From a virus: DNA of 23,188 nucleotides. Below are positions 21,699-23,188 of this stretch, piece by piece. The translations under genes and the position numbers were made by a program. Within the stretch, counting starts at the first letter, position 1, and each line of letters starts with the position of its first letter. The stretch spans positions 1-23,188 of the IMG/VR virus record IMGVR_UViG_3300020172_003865; one strand, 5' to 3'. The notes below the pieces were generated by a model, which did no database searches, was not told the DNA's origin, and saw nothing but the letters and a program-made list of their open reading frames with translations.

Positions 21699-21983
21699 AT
21701 GAAACTAATCAAAAAGCTTGCAAGAAAGTTATTATTTACAAAAAAGAAAAAATTACCAAGTCCCACTTTTCAGACTGAACCTACTACATCAGTAAATTCT
21801 GTAGTAGAGCCAGTAATTACTTTTCAGCAACCAAAACTTGGTGGTTATGACCTAGATGATAATAAAACTTCTGAACCTAAGAAGAAAAAGCCTGGTAGAC
21901 CTAAAAATATTAACGGAGCAAACACACAAAAAACTCCTGCTAAAAAGGTAACAAATACCCCAAAGACAGCAAAAAAAGCATAG
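21699..21983 (+). CDS. Basic, disordered protein with AT-hook-like motif, 94 aa
   Basis: AGGAGAA stands just upstream of ATG 21699. The product is lysine-, proline- and threonine-rich and likely disordered. It has a basic N-terminal patch (LIKKLARKLLFTKKKK), and KKKKPGRPKN at residues 61-70 matches the AT-hook core (PGRPK) that binds the minor groove of AT-rich DNA. A KKVTNTPKTAKKA tail follows. It may bind the AT-rich phage DNA, as a histone-like or packaging-associated protein. It is the last gene before the large hairpin at 22007. Confidence 0.72.
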   Translation: MKLIKKLARKLLFTKKKKLPSPTFQTEPTTSVNSVVEPVITFQQPKLGGYDLDDNKTSEPKKKKPGRPKNINGANTQKTPAKKVTNTPKTAKKA

Positions 21984-22006
21984 GCATTCATTAATATTTC
22001 AAATTT

Positions 22007-22057
22007 GAAGACTGGTTATATAGTGCAGAAATGTTACTATATAACCAGTCTTCTTTT
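22007..22057 (+). terminator. 18-bp perfect hairpin with T-tract, terminator or RNA-processing site
   Basis: GAAGACTGGTTATATAGT (22007-22024) pairs without mismatch with ACTATATAACCAGTCTTC (22036-22053) around an 11-nt loop, followed by TTTT. It separates the replication/nucleotide genes from the basic-protein cassette. The stem is longer than most intrinsic terminators, and the ribosome-binding site of the next gene starts only 2 nt after the T-tract, so RNase III cleavage or read-through is also possible. Confidence 0.8.
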
Positions 22058-22071
22058 ATAAGGTGGTAAAT

Positions 22072-22227
22072 ATGGCCGACAAAGGTTGGGGAAGTAAAAC
22101 ATCCTCGGAAAAAAATTATTATAAGTTACTTAAAGATTCTGTAATGAATGTTATTGACACGAAGAGAACTGGTGGTCATTACTCTAGTCAGTGGACAAAA
22201 AACAATAACAGTAAAAATGGTAAATAA
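22072..22227 (+). CDS. Hypothetical small basic protein, 51 aa
   Basis: A 51-codon frame follows the strong site AAGGTGG (22060-22066) by 5 nt. It encodes MADKGWGSKTSSEKNYYKLL, a middle VMNVIDTKRTGGHYSSQW and an asparagine/lysine-rich end. It is basic and polar with one short helix, and no family was recognised. It is the first of five consecutive very small, mostly lysine-rich genes. It overlaps the next by 11 nt. Confidence 0.68.
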   Translation: MADKGWGSKTSSEKNYYKLLKDSVMNVIDTKRTGGHYSSQWTKNNNSKNGK

Positions 22228-22393
22228 AAAAAAGAAAACAACTTATCAAAAAAAAATTACATCTGTAATGGATGAATTTGGTAAAGGTGCGTTGCACTCT
22301 GGTAAGGGTGGTCCTGTTGTGAAATCGCGTAAACAGGCAATAGCTATTGCAATATCATCAGCAAATAGATTAAAAAAGAAACGTAAAAAATAA
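22217..22393 (+). CDS. DUF6496-like small basic protein
   Basis: The 58-residue product has the pattern TSVMDEFGKGALHSGKGGPV followed by KSRKQAIAIAISSANR. This matches the DUF6496 family (VMxEFKxGxLHSG...RKQAIAIALSEA), small proteins widespread in phages and of unknown function. Both termini are lysine-rich (MVNKKKKTTYQKK; RLKKKRKK). TTG 22148 is open in frame, but the family N-terminus and overlap pattern favour ATG 22217. The TAATG overlap with the next gene indicates coupled translation. Confidence 0.75.
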   Translation: MVNKKKKTTYQKKITSVMDEFGKGALHSGKGGPVVKSRKQAIAIAISSANRLKKKRKK

Positions 22394-22500
22394 TGGCTTT
22401 TAAAAAATCTATTTACATAAGTGGACCAAGAATGGGTACAAATAACCAGAAGTCTAATGGTCCTATTTTAAAAAATAAAAAGCGTAGAAAGAAAAAGTAA
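22393..22500 (+). CDS. Very small lysine-rich protein, 35 aa
   Basis: A 35-codon frame begins in the TAATG stop-start overlap at 22393 and ends in another TAATG at 22500. It encodes MAFKKSIYISGPRMGTNNQK and ends LKNKKRRKKK. It is strongly basic at the C-terminus, and no family was recognised. The two perfect 1-nt stop-start overlaps flanking it are good evidence that it is translated. Confidence 0.65.
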   Translation: MAFKKSIYISGPRMGTNNQKSNGPILKNKKRRKKK

Positions 22501-22811
22501 TGGCAACTAAAAAAGATTCACGCTTAGCGAGAGCTGGAGTAAGTGGTTTTAATAAACCAAAAAGAACTCCTAGTCATCCAAGTAAATCTCATATTGTTGT
22601 AGCTAAATCTGGCGATAAAGTTAAAACAATTCGTTTTGGCCAGCAGGGGGTAAAGACTAACCAAACTGTTGGTCAGAGGAAGGCTTTCGCCTCACGCCAC
22701 GCTAAGAATATATCTAAAGGACCTATGTCTGCAGCATACTGGGCCAATAAAGTTAAATGGAGTCCCAGTAAAACTCAGTCCCCTTCCAAAAAATGGGTCA
22801 AGGGATCCTGA
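22500..22811 (+). CDS. Conserved small basic phage protein (DUF5872-like), 103 aa
   Basis: The 103-residue protein reads SRLARAGVSGFNKPKRTPSH, then IVVAKSGDKVKTIRFGQQGV and RKAFASRHAKNISKGPMSAA. This ordered set of motifs recurs in many environmental phage genomes, from memory in the DUF5872 group; the name is uncertain. It is highly basic (many Lys/Arg, few acids), and a small beta unit (HIVVAK, KTIRFG) precedes a helical AFASRHAKN part that recalls nucleic-acid-binding proteins. The function is unknown, possibly in or near virion assembly. Confidence 0.75.
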   Translation: MATKKDSRLARAGVSGFNKPKRTPSHPSKSHIVVAKSGDKVKTIRFGQQGVKTNQTVGQRKAFASRHAKNISKGPMSAAYWANKVKWSPSKTQSPSKKWVKGS

Positions 22812-22812
22812 G

Positions 22813-23076
22813 ATGGAAGCTGCCATTGTTGCAATAATAACCGCTATTGGCGGAATACTTGTAGCCCTAGTCCAAAAGGGCCGTAAAGAAAATAAAAGTG
22901 ATCACAATATTGTCGCGACAATGCTCGTAGATGTTAAAGATGAAATACTTAATTTACATCACAAAATAGATCACGTTGACCAACAAGTTGATAAAGTCGA
23001 TGATCAAATGCAAGATCACATGATGTGGCACTATAAGAAGTCAAGTGAAAACAAAAGAAAAGCAAGGGAGGTGTAA
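22813..23076 (+). CDS. Membrane-anchored coiled-coil protein, DUF2746-like
   Basis: The 87-residue protein begins MEAAIVAIITAIGGILVALV, a single transmembrane helix (about residues 3-21), then a basic stop (QKGRKENK). A heptad-like helix follows, with DEILNLHHKIDHVDQQVDKV and DDQMQDHMMW. N-terminal TM plus C-terminal coiled coil is the architecture of DUF2746-type phage proteins, which are often found near lysis genes and suspected of being holin-like. The start ATG 22813 is 1 nt after the preceding stop; the longer upstream frame lies inside that gene and is out of character. Confidence 0.75.
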   Translation: MEAAIVAIITAIGGILVALVQKGRKENKSDHNIVATMLVDVKDEILNLHHKIDHVDQQVDKVDDQMQDHMMWHYKKSSENKRKAREV

Positions 23077-23078
23077 TA

Positions 23079-23188
23079 ATGGCTATGATGAAAAAGAAGA
23101 GCATGGGTGGTTCCAAGAAAATGGGTGGTTCCAAAAAAATGGGCGGTTCCAAGAAAATGGGCGGTTCCAAGAAAATGGGTGGCAAGAA
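23079..23188 (+). CDS. KMGGSK-repeat basic protein (3' end outside window)
   Basis: GGGAGGTG at 23066-23073 precedes ATG 23079 by 5 nt, a very strong ribosome-binding site. The product starts MAMMKKKS and then consists of copies of a six-residue unit, KMGGSK. It is lysine/glycine-rich, disordered and cut by the window end. No function was recognised. It continues the run of small basic genes. Confidence 0.7.
   Translation, partial: MAMMKKKSMGGSKKMGGSKKMGGSKKMGGSKKMGGK
23100..23188 (+). repeat. 18-bp in-frame tandem repeat
   Basis: Units of 18 bp start at 23100, 23118, 23136 and 23154, with a partial fifth at 23172. The unit is AAAATGGGTGGTTCCAAG with third-position changes (GGT/GGC, AAG/AAA); the first copy has AGC instead of AAA. 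Synonymous changes between copies show selection for the peptide unit. The window stops inside the array. Confidence 0.9.

Noticed and set aside
22949-23185. Minus-strand open frame with repeated PPIFLEP
   Set aside because: It is the antisense shadow of the KMGGSK repeat and the coiled-coil gene; third-position changes between units are synonymous on the + strand frame, which is therefore the selected one.
1-23188. CRISPR arrays, tRNA, rRNA, insertion sequences, integrase or attachment sites
   Set aside because: No regularly spaced repeats, cloverleaf-like segments, transposase or recombinase motifs or long terminal repeats were seen by eye; the only tandem repeat is the coding array at the right end. 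A tRNAscan or repeat-finder run would settle this.

Overview
The window is about 23 kb of a tailed double-stranded DNA phage genome, or a prophage/contig of one. It is visibly AT-rich, arginine is mostly encoded by AGA, and genes are packed head to tail with 1-20 nt overlaps. Several genes start with TTG or GTG, and everything except one short gene reads on the + strand. No integrase, ribosomal RNA or tRNA was seen. The host cannot be fixed from the sequence. An actinobacterial host is a weak guess, from a gene of the MSMEG_6728 type at 5076-5495, the flavin-dependent thymidylate synthase and one probable leaderless mRNA at 20580.

Layout. 1-3217: end of an acidic-tailed protein, thymidylate synthase ThyX, a small membrane protein, dCMP deaminase, three small unknowns, a GT2 glycosyltransferase and an SNase-type nuclease. 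3218-4655: a self-contained unit of promoter, double-hairpin leader, AIPR-like gene and terminator. 4687-6095: small unknowns, a DNA-repair-like protein and a nucleoside 2-deoxyribosyltransferase-like protein. 6131-7520: a hairpin, a second GT2 glycosyltransferase and a possible GT-D-fold protein. 7523-17485: the replication operon, with a helix-turn-helix/VSR-like nuclease, DnaB-type helicase, an apparently inactive RecB/Cas4-like protein, HD hydrolase, archaeo-eukaryotic-type primase with a four-cysteine C-terminal part, zinc-ribbon proteins, a full-length DnaE-type polymerase with intact PHP ligands, and an intact RecB/Cas4-like nuclease. It ends at a bidirectional terminator. 17543-17824: the only minus-strand gene, a 57-residue very acidic protein, and the divergent promoter region. 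17825-21983: PD-(D/E)XK endonuclease, sigma-70-like factor, helical protein, RNase H, deoxynucleoside monophosphate kinase and an AT-hook-like basic protein, closed by an 18-bp hairpin. 22072-23188: a run of very small lysine-rich proteins, a membrane-anchored coiled-coil protein and a KMGGSK-repeat protein cut by the window end.

How they work together. dCMP deaminase, ThyX and the dNMP kinase form a route to dTTP. Helicase, primase, polymerase, RNase H and nucleases form a nearly self-sufficient replisome and recombination set. The sigma-like factor probably switches transcription to later genes. The likeliest new biology is in the parts that stand outside this operon logic: the AIPR-like unit with its structured leader, the antisense acidic mini-protein with a related leader hairpin, and the basic-protein cassette at the right end.
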